From contig CAJTXN010000028.1 in the NCBI GenBank assembly GCA_910583605.1, positions 1 through 13,212 on the forward strand: a DNA stretch of 13,212 nucleotides, read 5' to 3'. This DNA comes from an uncultured Lachnospiraceae bacterium (GTDB lineage: Bacteria; Bacillota; Clostridia; Lachnospirales; Lachnospiraceae). The notes beneath the pieces are model-generated. The model worked only from the letters and a program-made list of their open reading frames with translations. It was not told the DNA's origin and ran no database searches. Positions 7,029 to 13,212 of this stretch are shown piece by piece. The translations under genes and the position numbers were made by a program. Each line of letters starts with the position of its first letter. Position 1 is the stretch's first letter.

Positions 7029-7489
7029 TATGCTTCCTCCTTAATGACAAACAAGGTCTGGCCATATTCCACCATTTCTTCATTGCCGATCAATATCTTT
7101 TCAACCACGCCGTTACAGTCAGATTCAATTTCATTCATTAACTTCATTGCTTCAATGATTCCAAGAACCTGCCCTTTTTTCACATGATCTCCCACAGCCA
7201 CAAAAGGCTCTGCATCCGGTGAAGCAGCAGCATAAAAAGTCCCTACCAGCGGAGATGTAATTTCATGTCCTTCTGCTTTTTCTGACGATACGGCTTCCTC
7301 CGCCGGAAGGCCCTGCTGTATCACTTTATATTCTCCGGTTGTGTTATTCTGTACTTCAAAACTCTTCGTTATGATTTCCGGCTGCTTGGTTCCAAGGGTA
7401 ATCTTCATGTTTCCCTCTTCCAATGTAAAAGTACTTAAATTTGATTTGGATACAGCATTTATCAGCTCAATGATATGTTCAAATTCCAT
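7028..7489 (-). CDS. accB: Biotin carboxyl carrier protein of acetyl-CoA carboxylase
   Basis: The 153-residue carrier shuttles carboxybiotin between AccC and the carboxyltransferase. The N-terminal helix-rich part begins MEFEHIIELINAVSKS. A Glu/Ala-rich linker covers about 57-76, and the C-terminal biotinyl domain starts at ITSPLVGTFY. The biotin site is EAMKLMNE with Lys116. Biotinylation needs BirA, which is not in the window. The frame stays open upstream to 7555, but that start would overlap fabF by 44 bp. The ATG at 7489 follows AAGGAAAGGTG by six bases and gives the usual BCCP N-terminus, so it is chosen. The gap from fabF is 22 bp, and the stop overlaps the fabZ start. Confidence 0.94.
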   Translation of the reverse strand: MEFEHIIELINAVSKSNLSTFTLEEGNMKITLGTKQPEIITKSFEVQNNTTGEYKVIQQGLPAEEAVSSEKAEGHEITSPLVGTFYAAASPDAEPFVAVGDHVKKGQVLGIIEAMKLMNEIESDCNGVVEKILIGNEEMVEYGQTLFVIKEEA

Positions 7490-7511
7490 ATGAAACACCT
7501 TTCCTTCCAGA

Positions 7512-8756
7512 TTATTCGTATTTCTTAACAAGCAACGTGGCATTATGTCCGCCAAATCCCAGTGAATTACTCATACATACATTGACAGGCATTTGAATTC
7601 CGCTTCCTTTCACATAATCAAGGTCTAATTCTTCTTCACTTTCCTGTAATCCCACATTTGGATGAATATAGGATTCCTGTATGGACTTTACACAGGTAAT
7701 AAATTCTACTGCTCCGGCTGCTCCCAGTAAATGACCAATCATAGACTTGGTAGAGCTGATTTTTACCTTCTTTGCCGCTTCTCCAAATGCCAGTTTAATG
7801 GCTCTGGTTTCAAATAAATCATTGTGATGGGTACTGGTTCCGTGGGCATTGATATAATCCACTTCTTCCGGCCGGATTCCCGCCTCTTCCAAAGCATTTG
7901 TCATCGCTCTGGCTGCGCCGCTTCCGTCTTCTGCCGGTGAAGTAATATGATATGCATCACTGGAACATCCGTATCCCACGATTTCCGCATAAATCTCTGC
8001 CCCTCTGGCTTTGGCATGTTCCAAAGATTCCAGTACAACAATTCCAGCACCCTCGCCCATAACAAATCCGTCTCTGTCTTTATCAAACGGTATGGAAGCC
8101 CGTTTCGGATCCTCAGAATTTGATAATGCCGTCAATGCTGCAAAACCGCCGATTCCAATCGGAGTCACAGAACTTTCGGTTCCCCCTGCTATCATCACAT
8201 CCGCTTCACCGCACTGAATGGCCCGGTATGCCTCTCCTATGGAATTGGTTCCCGTGGCACAGGCGGTTACCACATTGATGCTCTTTCCTTTTAGATTATA
8301 ATAAATAGACACATTTCCTGCTGCCATGTTAGTAATCATCAGCGGCACCAGAAGCGGATTGATTCTTCCCGGTCCCCGCTCCAGTAATTTGGAGTGTTCC
8401 CGTTCCATTGCCTGAAGGCTGCCGATTCCGGAACCTACGCTGGTTCCCACCCGGTATGCATCTTCTTTTTCCAGATCAAGTCCCGCATCCTTTATGGCTT
8501 CTCCTGCCGCAGCTACCGCATACTGACAGAATAATTCCATTCTCTTTGCAGATTTAAAATCCATATATTCTTTGGCATCAAAACCTTTTACTTCTGCTGC
8601 CAGTTTGGCTTTATAATCGGATGCATCGAATTTTGTTATAAAATCAATGCCCACTTCATTTTTCTTTACTGCACTAAAAAAATCTTCTACATTTAATCCA
8701 ATCGGAGTAATGGCCCCCATTCCGGTCACCACAACTCTTGTTCCGTTATTCATCAT
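7512..8756 (-). CDS. fabF: 3-oxoacyl-ACP synthase II
   Basis: The 414-residue thiolase-fold condensing enzyme extends acyl-ACP with malonyl-ACP. The Cys-His-His triad is complete: Cys166 in TACATGTN, His305 in NAHGTST and His342 in STKSMIGHLLGAAGA, with Lys337 in the same segment. The N-terminal RVVVTGMGAITPIG and C-terminal SNSLGFGGHNATLLVKKY are typical. ATGATG at the start overlaps the fabG stop by four bases (ATGA). GGAGG lies nine bases upstream within the last codons of fabG, so translation is probably coupled. No FabB-type partner is seen in the window; FabF is the only elongation synthase here. Confidence 0.96.
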   Translation of the reverse strand: MMNNGTRVVVTGMGAITPIGLNVEDFFSAVKKNEVGIDFITKFDASDYKAKLAAEVKGFDAKEYMDFKSAKRMELFCQYAVAAAGEAIKDAGLDLEKEDAYRVGTSVGSGIGSLQAMEREHSKLLERGPGRINPLLVPLMITNMAAGNVSIYYNLKGKSINVVTACATGTNSIGEAYRAIQCGEADVMIAGGTESSVTPIGIGGFAALTALSNSEDPKRASIPFDKDRDGFVMGEGAGIVVLESLEHAKARGAEIYAEIVGYGCSSDAYHITSPAEDGSGAARAMTNALEEAGIRPEEVDYINAHGTSTHHNDLFETRAIKLAFGEAAKKVKISSTKSMIGHLLGAAGAVEFITCVKSIQESYIHPNVGLQESEEELDLDYVKGSGIQMPVNVCMSNSLGFGGHNATLLVKKYE

Positions 8757-9493
8757 ATTGACATTCCTCCATCTACGCCAATTACCTGTCCCGTTATATA
8801 GGAAGCATTATCGGATGCCAGAAATGCCGCCAGATTCGCCACATCTTCCACCGTTCCCATCCGTTTCATGGCAATGGCAGACGTAATCTTTTCCTTTGCT
8901 GCATCTGGCAGGCTGTCGGTCATATCAGTACCGATATATCCCGGTGCAATGGCATTGACTGTAATATTTCTAGAACCCAGTTCTTTCGCAACAGATTTCG
9001 TCATACCAATCACTCCTGCTTTGGAAGCCGCATAATTTGCCTGACCTGCATTTCCGTAAATGCCCACAATCGAAGCCATATTAACGATTCTTCCATACTT
9101 CTGTTTTAACATTATTTTGGAAGCATGTTTCACACAATTAAAGGTACCGGTAAGATTGGTATTTATTACCTTCATAAAGTCTTCATCGTTCATTTTTAAT
9201 ATCAGATTATCTCTGGTAATACCTGCATTGTTTATTAAAATATCAATGCGTCCATACTCTTTTACCACATCGTTCATCATATCTGCTGCCTGTGTATAAT
9301 CAGATACATCCGCCTGATAAGCTTTTGCTGTTCCGCCAGATGCCGTTATCTGCTCTACGGTCTCATTTGCAGCCTGCTCACTTCCGCAGTAATTCACGAT
9401 TACTGCCGCTCCCTGTTCTGCCAGAGTTTTTGCGATCTGACGTCCGATTCCCCTGGATGCTCCGGTAACAATTGCTATTTTCCCTGTTAACAT
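8753..9493 (-). CDS. fabG: 3-oxoacyl-ACP reductase
   Basis: The 246-residue short-chain dehydrogenase reduces beta-ketoacyl-ACP with NADPH. It has the Rossmann loop TGASRGIG (10-17), NNAG at 88-91 and the catalytic set Asn113, Ser141, Tyr154 and Lys158 (YAASK). The C-terminal ASYITGQVIGVDGGMSI is the typical FabG ending. The ATG at 9493 overlaps the end of fabD by seven bases (ATGTTAA). GGAGGTATTGTC precedes it, so the two are likely translated together. Its length and position between fabD and fabF are as expected for the pathway enzyme and not a stray SDR. Confidence 0.95.
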   Translation of the reverse strand: MLTGKIAIVTGASRGIGRQIAKTLAEQGAAVIVNYCGSEQAANETVEQITASGGTAKAYQADVSDYTQAADMMNDVVKEYGRIDILINNAGITRDNLILKMNDEDFMKVINTNLTGTFNCVKHASKIMLKQKYGRIVNMASIVGIYGNAGQANYAASKAGVIGMTKSVAKELGSRNITVNAIAPGYIGTDMTDSLPDAAKEKITSAIAMKRMGTVEDVANLAAFLASDNASYITGQVIGVDGGMSI

Positions 9494-10455
9494 GACAATA
9501 CCTCCATCACCTTTTCCAAATCTTCTGCTTTATCAATATTTGTCACTGTAACGGTCCGGTCAATTTTCTTTACAAACGAAGATAAGGTTTTTCCCGGACC
9601 AATTTCGATAAAAGTATTTACCCCCATCCGAATCATATTTTCCACACATTGCTGCCATTTTACCGAAGAATATACCTGCTGTTTCAGTAATTCTTTTACT
9701 TCACCGGATTCATTTACCACCATTCCGGTTACATTGGAAAAATAAGGCGTCTCAATCGGATGAATCACTACGCCCTTTAATTCCTCACCCAGCTTCTCTC
9801 CGGCTCCGATTAACATTTTTGAATGGAAGGGACCGCTGACATTCAACGGCACCACCCGTTTGGCGCCGGCTTCCTTTAATCGCTCGGAAGCTTTTGCGAC
9901 AGATTGGGAATCTCCTGATATAACAATCTGCCCCGGACAGTTGTAATTGGCAATCTGCACCACGGCATCTTTTCTTCTGGCAGCGGACCTTTCCTCTGCC
10001 GTTACTACTTCACATATATTATAAATCGTATCAGTATCCATTGCCATTACAGCGGCCATGGCACCGGCTGACGGCGGCACTTCTTCCTGCATATAAATTC
10101 CCCGTTTTCTGACCAGTAAAACAGCCGTTTCAAAGTCCATCACACCGGAAGCCACCAATGCTCCGTATTCACCCAGACTTAAACCGGCATTTACATCGGA
10201 ACGGATGCCCTTTTCTTCCAGTGCCTTTAGCATTGCTACGGAAACAGCAAGCATGGCTGCCTGGGTATATTCCGTAATATTGATATCCGTATTTTCCTCG
10301 AACAGCACATGTTTTAAATCAAAATCCAATAATCTGCAGGCTGTATCTATGGTCTGTCTGCTGATATCTATGGTATCATAAAAATCTTTTCCCATGCCTA
10401 CATACTGGGAACCCTGTCCCGGAAATATAAATGCAATTTTTTTATCCTTAATCAT
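9487..10455 (-). CDS. fabD: Malonyl-CoA:ACP transacylase
   Basis: The 322-residue alpha/beta hydrolase-like enzyme loads malonate from CoA onto ACP, feeding FabH and FabF. Key sites are IFPGQGSQYVGMG (10-22), the nucleophile Ser93 in GLSLGEY, Arg118 in VRKRG and His211 in GPFHSKM. A slightly enlarged, charged segment (about 152-164, TAEERSAARRKDA) lies between the ferredoxin-like subdomain strands and is longer than in the E. coli enzyme. The ATG at 10455 follows GAAAGG by nine bases. It is 19 bp after fabK and overlaps fabG. Confidence 0.95.
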   Translation of the reverse strand: MIKDKKIAFIFPGQGSQYVGMGKDFYDTIDISRQTIDTACRLLDFDLKHVLFEENTDINITEYTQAAMLAVSVAMLKALEEKGIRSDVNAGLSLGEYGALVASGVMDFETAVLLVRKRGIYMQEEVPPSAGAMAAVMAMDTDTIYNICEVVTAEERSAARRKDAVVQIANYNCPGQIVISGDSQSVAKASERLKEAGAKRVVPLNVSGPFHSKMLIGAGEKLGEELKGVVIHPIETPYFSNVTGMVVNESGEVKELLKQQVYSSVKWQQCVENMIRMGVNTFIEIGPGKTLSSFVKKIDRTVTVTNIDKAEDLEKVMEVLSC

Positions 10456-10474
10456 CCGCCGTTACCTTTCTCTT

Positions 10475-11413
10475 TTAATTTATTTTCAATAATTCTTTTG
10501 TCTGGGAAACCAGTTCCTGTATGATTTCTTCACAGCTCTGCTCTTTTGATACCATTCCTGCAATCTGTCCTGCCATCACGGTTCCCATTTTTACATCTCC
10601 GTCCATAACAGCATTTCTCAGGGAACCTAAGGTCAGATATTCTAACTCCTCAAAGGATGCCCCGCTGTTTTCTTTTTCTATGTATTCCCTGGTCATCTGA
10701 TTTCTCAGCTGCCGTACCGGATGCCCGTGGCTTCTGCCCGTTACTGCAGAATCAATATCTTTTGCTTTTATAACCCGTTCTTTATAGTTGGCATGGCAGA
10801 TACATTCTTCCGCCACCAGAAATCTGGTACCCATCTGTACCGCTTCCGCACCAAGCATAAATGCTGCTGCAATCCCTCTGCCGTCACCGATACCTCCGGC
10901 TGCGATTACCGGTATGCTCACCGCATCCACAACCTGGGGAACCAGTGTCATGGTAGTTGCTTCCCCGATGTGTCCGCCGGACTCCGTACCTTCCGCGATC
11001 ACCGCATCGGCTCCGCTGCGCTCCATACGTTTTGCCAGCGCTACGGAAGCTACCACCGGAATTATTTTGATTCCGGCTTCTTTCCATGCCTTCATGAATT
11101 TTTCGGGATTTCCCGCACCAGTAGTTACTACTTCTACTTTTTCTTCTATAACAACTTTTGCCACATCCTCTACATGAGGACTCATCAGCATTACATTTAC
11201 GCCTATGGGATTCGAGGTAATCTCTCTTGCCTTACGTATCTGCTCTCTGATGACTTCTCCCGGCGCATTGGCACCGCCAATCACACCCAGACCTCCGGCT
11301 TTTGAAACGGCACCTGCAAGATTTGCTTCTGCAACCCATGCCATACCGCCCTGAATAATCGGATAACGGATTCCAAGCAATTCCGTGATTCTCGTATTTA
11401 AATCCTTTATCAT
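10475..11413 (-). CDS. fabK: Enoyl-ACP reductase II (FMN-dependent)
   Basis: The 312-residue FMN TIM-barrel enzyme reduces trans-2-enoyl-ACP, closing the elongation cycle. Marks include YPIIQGGMAWVAEA (17-30), GVNVMLMSP (71-79), VTTGAGNP (96-103), the active-site His148 in EGTESGGHIGE, IPVIAAGGIGDGRG and the phosphate site GAEAVQMGTRFL. The position between acpP and fabD is that of fabK in Streptococcus pneumoniae. FabK enzymes are known to be insensitive to triclosan. No fabI or fabL is in the window. It starts four bases after the acpP stop. A longer FabK-like relative lies at 2095-3195, and the operon position marks this one as the pathway enzyme. Confidence 0.94.
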   Translation of the reverse strand: MIKDLNTRITELLGIRYPIIQGGMAWVAEANLAGAVSKAGGLGVIGGANAPGEVIREQIRKAREITSNPIGVNVMLMSPHVEDVAKVVIEEKVEVVTTGAGNPEKFMKAWKEAGIKIIPVVASVALAKRMERSGADAVIAEGTESGGHIGEATTMTLVPQVVDAVSIPVIAAGGIGDGRGIAAAFMLGAEAVQMGTRFLVAEECICHANYKERVIKAKDIDSAVTGRSHGHPVRQLRNQMTREYIEKENSGASFEELEYLTLGSLRNAVMDGDVKMGTVMAGQIAGMVSKEQSCEEIIQELVSQTKELLKIN

Positions 11414-11417
11414 GAGC

Positions 11418-11645
11418 TTATTCCACTCCCTTTTCTTTCAAATAATTCATTACATCTTCAACTGATAAGAGTTTTTCCAAATCTTCCGATGGAATTTCAA
11501 CACCATATTCATCTTCCAAAGCCATTACCAATTCAAATAAATCAAGAGAATCTGCTCCCAAATCCGCAAATGTTGACTCCTCTGTAATTGTTCCTGCCTC
11601 AATATTTAACTGTCCTGCAATAATTTCCTTAATTTTTTCCAACAT
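11418..11645 (-). CDS. acpP: Acyl carrier protein
   Basis: The 75-residue acidic four-helix protein carries growing acyl chains on a phosphopantetheine arm. The attachment site is Ser33 in LGADSLDLFELVM; the DSL triplet is diagnostic. Helices I (about 1-14), II (34-49) and IV (62-72) can be traced. Many Asp and Glu residues follow the DSL, as needed to dock the fatty-acid enzymes. AAAGGAGA lies ten bases before the ATG. The 98-bp gap to fabH is the largest inside the operon and holds two inverted repeats, which may help set acpP expression apart from fabH. Confidence 0.96.
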   Translation of the reverse strand: MLEKIKEIIAGQLNIEAGTITEESTFADLGADSLDLFELVMALEDEYGVEIPSEDLEKLLSVEDVMNYLKEKGVE

Positions 11646-11685
11646 GATCTTAATCTCCTTTTTCTCTTTTATCTTTTTTAATTAT

Positions 11686-11700
11686 GCCGTCAGTGACGGC
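11686..11700. repeat. Hairpin GCCGTC-AGT-GACGGC between fabH and acpP
   Basis: Perfect 6-bp GC-rich arms enclose a 3-nt loop, 40 bases before the acpP ATG. On the minus strand it is followed by ATAATTAAAAAAG and not by T residues, so it is not a standard intrinsic terminator. It may be an mRNA processing or stability element. Confidence 0.45.
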
Positions 11701-11714
11701 TAAACATCCAATAG

Positions 11715-11729
11715 TGAAAAACTTTTTCA
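11715..11729. repeat. Inverted repeat TGAAAAA-C-TTTTTCA just after fabH
   Basis: Seven-base arms surround one base, 14 bp past the fabH stop. Together with the GC-rich hairpin at 11686-11700 it makes a compact paired region in the only long gap inside the operon. The arms are A/T-rich, and the function is not known. Confidence 0.35.
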
Positions 11730-11743
11730 TACCGAATGTTGCT

Positions 11744-12763
11744 TTACCATTCCAGAAGGACCGCTCCCCAGGTAAGACCTCCGCCAAACCCGGATAATAC
11801 CAGCTTATCCCCTTTCTTTAACATTCCTGACCGATTACATTCATCTAACAGAATCGGTATGCTGGCCGCTGAAGTATTTCCATATTTATCCAGATTCACC
11901 GGAAATTTTTCCATTTCCTCTCCCAGCCGTTTTGCAACAGACTTAATGATTTTAACATTTGCCTGATGCAGAAGATAATATTTAATATCTTTTTTTTCTA
12001 TATGATTTTGTTCCAGCAACTCGCTGATACATTCAGGAACCCGTTTGACCGCAAATTTAAAGACCTCCTGTCCGTCCATCTGCACATAACCGGTTTTATT
12101 TTCATTTCTGACTACCGGATTATTATTATCCCTGCAATGGCAGGAAAGCACATGTCCCATACTTCCATCCGCATGCAGTAATTGTCTGAATATTCCATTT
12201 TCGGAAGCGCCAATCACGGCCGCACCTGCACCGTCTCCAAAAAGAACACAGGTACTTCTGTCACTCCAGTCTACAATCTTTGACAGAGTTTCCACTCCGA
12301 TGACCAGTACATTCCGATACTGTCCGCACTGAATAAATGCATTTGCAACCGACAGGGCATAAATAAAACCCGAACATGCTGCATTGATGTCCATGCATAC
12401 CGTATGACACGGTTCATATGTATCCGAACAACGTTCCGGATTGGATCTTATGGCTTCTTCTGCTTCTTTATTTAATATTGCCTGAACTTCACATGCAGTA
12501 CCCGGAACAAAATTATCCGGTGAAGCAGTTGCTGCCAATATCATATCCACATCTTTGATTCCCATTCCTGCCGATAAAAGAGCGTTTCTTGCCGCTCCGG
12601 CCGCCATGGATACCGTAGATTCCGTTGTGGCAATTCTCCGTTCCCGTATACCGGTTCTGCTGCTGATCCATTCATCGCTGGTATCCATAACCGTTGATAA
12701 ATAGTCATTATCCACGACTTTATCCGGCACACATCTGCCGGTTCCCATTATTTTTCCATGCAT
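11744..12763 (-). CDS. fabH: 3-oxoacyl-ACP synthase III, with an insertion before the catalytic Cys
   Basis: The 339-residue enzyme starts fatty-acid synthesis by condensing an acyl-CoA primer with malonyl-ACP. The catalytic triad is intact: Cys130 in NAACSGF, His266 in LLHQAN and Asn296 in YGNTSAAS. WISSRTGIRERR (32-43) and the C-terminal SGFGGGLTWGAVLLEW are typical. Relative to E. coli FabH (Cys112, His244, Asn274) the spacing shows about 18 extra residues before the Cys. They lie around 97-123, rich in Glu and Cys (Cys112, Cys119 and Cys123). GGAAAGGTG lies eight bases before the ATG. It is the first recognised gene of the operon, downstream of a strong promoter and operator-like sites. 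Whether it prefers acetyl-CoA or branched primers cannot be told. Confidence 0.95.
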   Translation of the reverse strand: MHGKIMGTGRCVPDKVVDNDYLSTVMDTSDEWISSRTGIRERRIATTESTVSMAAGAARNALLSAGMGIKDVDMILAATASPDNFVPGTACEVQAILNKEAEEAIRSNPERCSDTYEPCHTVCMDINAACSGFIYALSVANAFIQCGQYRNVLVIGVETLSKIVDWSDRSTCVLFGDGAGAAVIGASENGIFRQLLHADGSMGHVLSCHCRDNNNPVVRNENKTGYVQMDGQEVFKFAVKRVPECISELLEQNHIEKKDIKYYLLHQANVKIIKSVAKRLGEEMEKFPVNLDKYGNTSAASIPILLDECNRSGMLKKGDKLVLSGFGGGLTWGAVLLEW

Positions 12764-12795
12764 TATAATGGCACCTTTCCTATTCCTTTGAAATT

Positions 12796-12812
12796 ATTTT
12801 GATATTCAAAGT
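12796..12812. promoter_or_regulatory. FabT-like operator copy 2, ATTTTGA-TAT-TCAAAGT
   Basis: This 17-bp site has exactly the same 7-bp arms as the site at the promoter (12942-12958), with a different 3-bp centre. It lies 33 bp before the fabH ATG. A further TTTGA half-site at 12787-12791 is 11 bp from the TTTGA of this site. That makes a wider CTTTGAA/TTCAAAG dyad (12786-12811). Confidence 0.6.
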
Positions 12813-12816
12813 ATTT

Positions 12817-12897
12817 TTATAATTTAATACGCATAGGAGCTTTATCTGTTAATTCCCATACGTAAAACTGCTTATCAATCAGCTGATTTTTATTCAT
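12817..12897 (-). CDS. Possible 26-codon leader ORF upstream of fabH
   Basis: An ATG at 12897 opens 26 codons (MNKNQLIDKQFYVWELTDKA...) ending at TAA 12817-12819. It lies in the operon leader, about 52 nt after the predicted transcription start. It sits between the two exact operator-like sites, where many relatives carry fabT. It does not resemble a MarR protein. The ribosome site is weak (AAAAGAAAA only). A perfect palindrome, AATCAGCTGATT (12877-12888), falls inside it. It could be a leader peptide, a relic or chance. Confidence 0.25.
   Translation of the reverse strand: MNKNQLIDKQFYVWELTDKAPMRIKL
12824..12852 (-). promoter_or_regulatory. Possible secondary promoter for fabH
   Basis: On the minus strand TTAACA (12852-12847), then 17 bp, then TATTAA (12829-12824). 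The boxes match consensus only partly. If used, transcription would start near operator copy 2, giving a second controlled entry into the operon. This remains a weak call. Confidence 0.3.
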
Positions 12898-12920
12898 TTT
12901 TCTTTTGATAATTTTTTAAC

Positions 12921-12937
12921 ACTTTGAAAAACAAAAT
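12921..12937. promoter_or_regulatory. FabT-like operator copy 3, degenerate (ACTTTGA-AAA-ACAAAAT)
   Basis: Thirteen of the 14 arm bases match the consensus ACTTTGA-N3-TCAAAAT, in opposite orientation to the other two sites. Its centre (12929) is 21 bp, two helical turns, from that of the promoter site (12950). This would allow two dimers to bind on one face. Confidence 0.5.
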
Positions 12938-12941
12938 ATTT

Positions 12942-12958
12942 ATTTTGACTCTCAAAGT
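12942..12958. promoter_or_regulatory. FabT-like operator copy 1 overlapping the -10 box and start
   Basis: The dyad ATTTTGA-CTC-TCAAAGT overlaps the last three bases of the -10 hexamer and covers the expected transcription start near 12949. MarR-family FabT repressors of fatty-acid genes bind TTTGA-N3-TCAAA-type palindromes, and the position fits repression by blocking RNA polymerase. The regulator assignment is inference, since no regulator gene is in the window. Confidence 0.65.
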
Positions 12959-12984
12959 ATATTACCAGATGATTCCAATGTCAA
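12956..12984 (-). promoter_or_regulatory. Main sigma-A promoter of the fatty-acid operon
   Basis: On the minus strand a perfect TTGACA (12984-12979) is followed by 17 bp and TATACT (12961-12956). This is a near-consensus promoter. It gives a leader of about 186 nt before the fabH ATG. No other promoter of similar strength was found inside the operon. Confidence 0.82.
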
Positions 12985-12989
12985 GTATT

Positions 12990-13007
12990 TTTTACAAATT
13001 TGTAAAA
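12990..13007. promoter_or_regulatory. Perfect 18-bp palindrome TTTTACAAATTTGTAAAA upstream of the -35 box
   Basis: The palindrome is exact over 18 bp, five bases upstream of TTGACA and centred near -49 from the predicted start. This suits an activator or a second repressor. It differs from the TTTGA/TCAAA sites, so it would bind a different protein. It could also be a weak AT-rich terminator of an upstream gene. Confidence 0.4.
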
Positions 13008-13212
13008 TAGAGATTGGTATTCGGGCAGAATTGCTGCAGGTGGATTGCTGTTTCCGTGGTTTGGCCAGCAGGACGCAGAAGCGGAAGCCTTCGGGCACAG
13101 GTTGCCTCCTCTGCAAAAGCCAGGAAGTTCTAAGTGTTCTGCAGCAGGTATTCTAAAACGGACGCTACCGTCAGCAATTCGGCATCCATGCCTCAACTGC
13201 TGACTTTGTCTG
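13008..13212. other. GC-richer non-coding stretch with long-range inverted repeats, cut by the window edge
   Basis: No credible protein is encoded; the 71-codon minus-strand frame has no family features. Two inverted repeat pairs nest: GAATTGCTG (13028-13036) with CAGCAATTC (13172-13180), and TGCTGCAG (13032-13039) with CTGCAGCA (13139-13146). They overlap on the left side, so they are alternative pairings. The stretch may be part of an intergenic repeat or a structured RNA; neither can be settled here. Confidence 0.35.

Noticed and set aside
7490..7555. Longer accB start at 7555
   Set aside because: It overlaps the end of fabF and adds a non-homologous 22-residue leader. The ATG at 7489 has a good ribosome site and a typical BCCP N-terminus.
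10721..11305. 194-codon plus-strand frame
   Set aside because: It is a shadow opposite fabK, with no recognisable features or ribosome site.
12981..13196. 71-codon minus-strand frame at the right edge
   Set aside because: It overlaps the promoter and palindrome region, has no family features, and its composition looks non-coding.

Overview
The window looks like a moderately AT-rich Firmicute of class Clostridia, most likely a Lachnospiraceae-type gut anaerobe. The evidence is a type II fatty-acid synthesis operon in the Clostridia/Streptococcus order, FabK as the enoyl reductase, a fused AccD-AccA protein, AGGAGG-like ribosome binding sites and AT-rich intergenic DNA. The genus cannot be fixed from this sequence alone.

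Layout from left to right. Positions 1-300 are an ORF-less group II intron remnant on the minus strand, cut by the window edge. It lies just after a strong bidirectional hairpin terminator (308-349). An AT-rich gap follows, holding only a doubtful 46-codon ORF. A sigma-A-type promoter with two near-perfect dyads then leads into a plus-strand corrinoid adenosyltransferase gene (881-1447). The rest reads on the minus strand: a DHFR/RibD-C-like reductase (1504-2046), a FabK-like flavin oxidoreductase with a cysteine-rich tail (2095-3195), a GC-rich non-coding gap, and then the large operon.

The operon occupies 12763 down to 3412 in the order fabH, acpP, fabK, fabD, fabG, fabF, accB, fabZ, accC, accDA. 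Genes are packed tightly, with stop/start overlaps at fabD/fabG, fabG/fabF and accB/fabZ. Together they encode acetyl-CoA carboxylase (biotin carrier, biotin carboxylase, fused carboxyltransferase), malonyl transfer to ACP, the priming condensation, and a full elongation cycle (FabF, FabG, FabZ, FabK). No unsaturated fatty acid isomerase or dehydratase gene (fabM, fabN, fabA) is present in the window.

Regulation is the most informative part. A near-consensus promoter (TTGACA, 17 bp, TATACT; 12956-12984) is overlapped by a 17-bp dyad, ACTTTGA-N3-TCAAAAT. The same arms recur just before fabH, and a one-mismatch copy lies 21 bp from the first. These resemble the operators of FabT-type MarR repressors of fatty-acid genes. 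The fabT gene that often precedes fabH is absent here; the space holds only a possible 26-codon leader ORF. I see no CRISPR array, tRNA, rRNA, phage module or defence system. Novelty here lies in regulatory layout and gene architecture, not in a new enzyme system.
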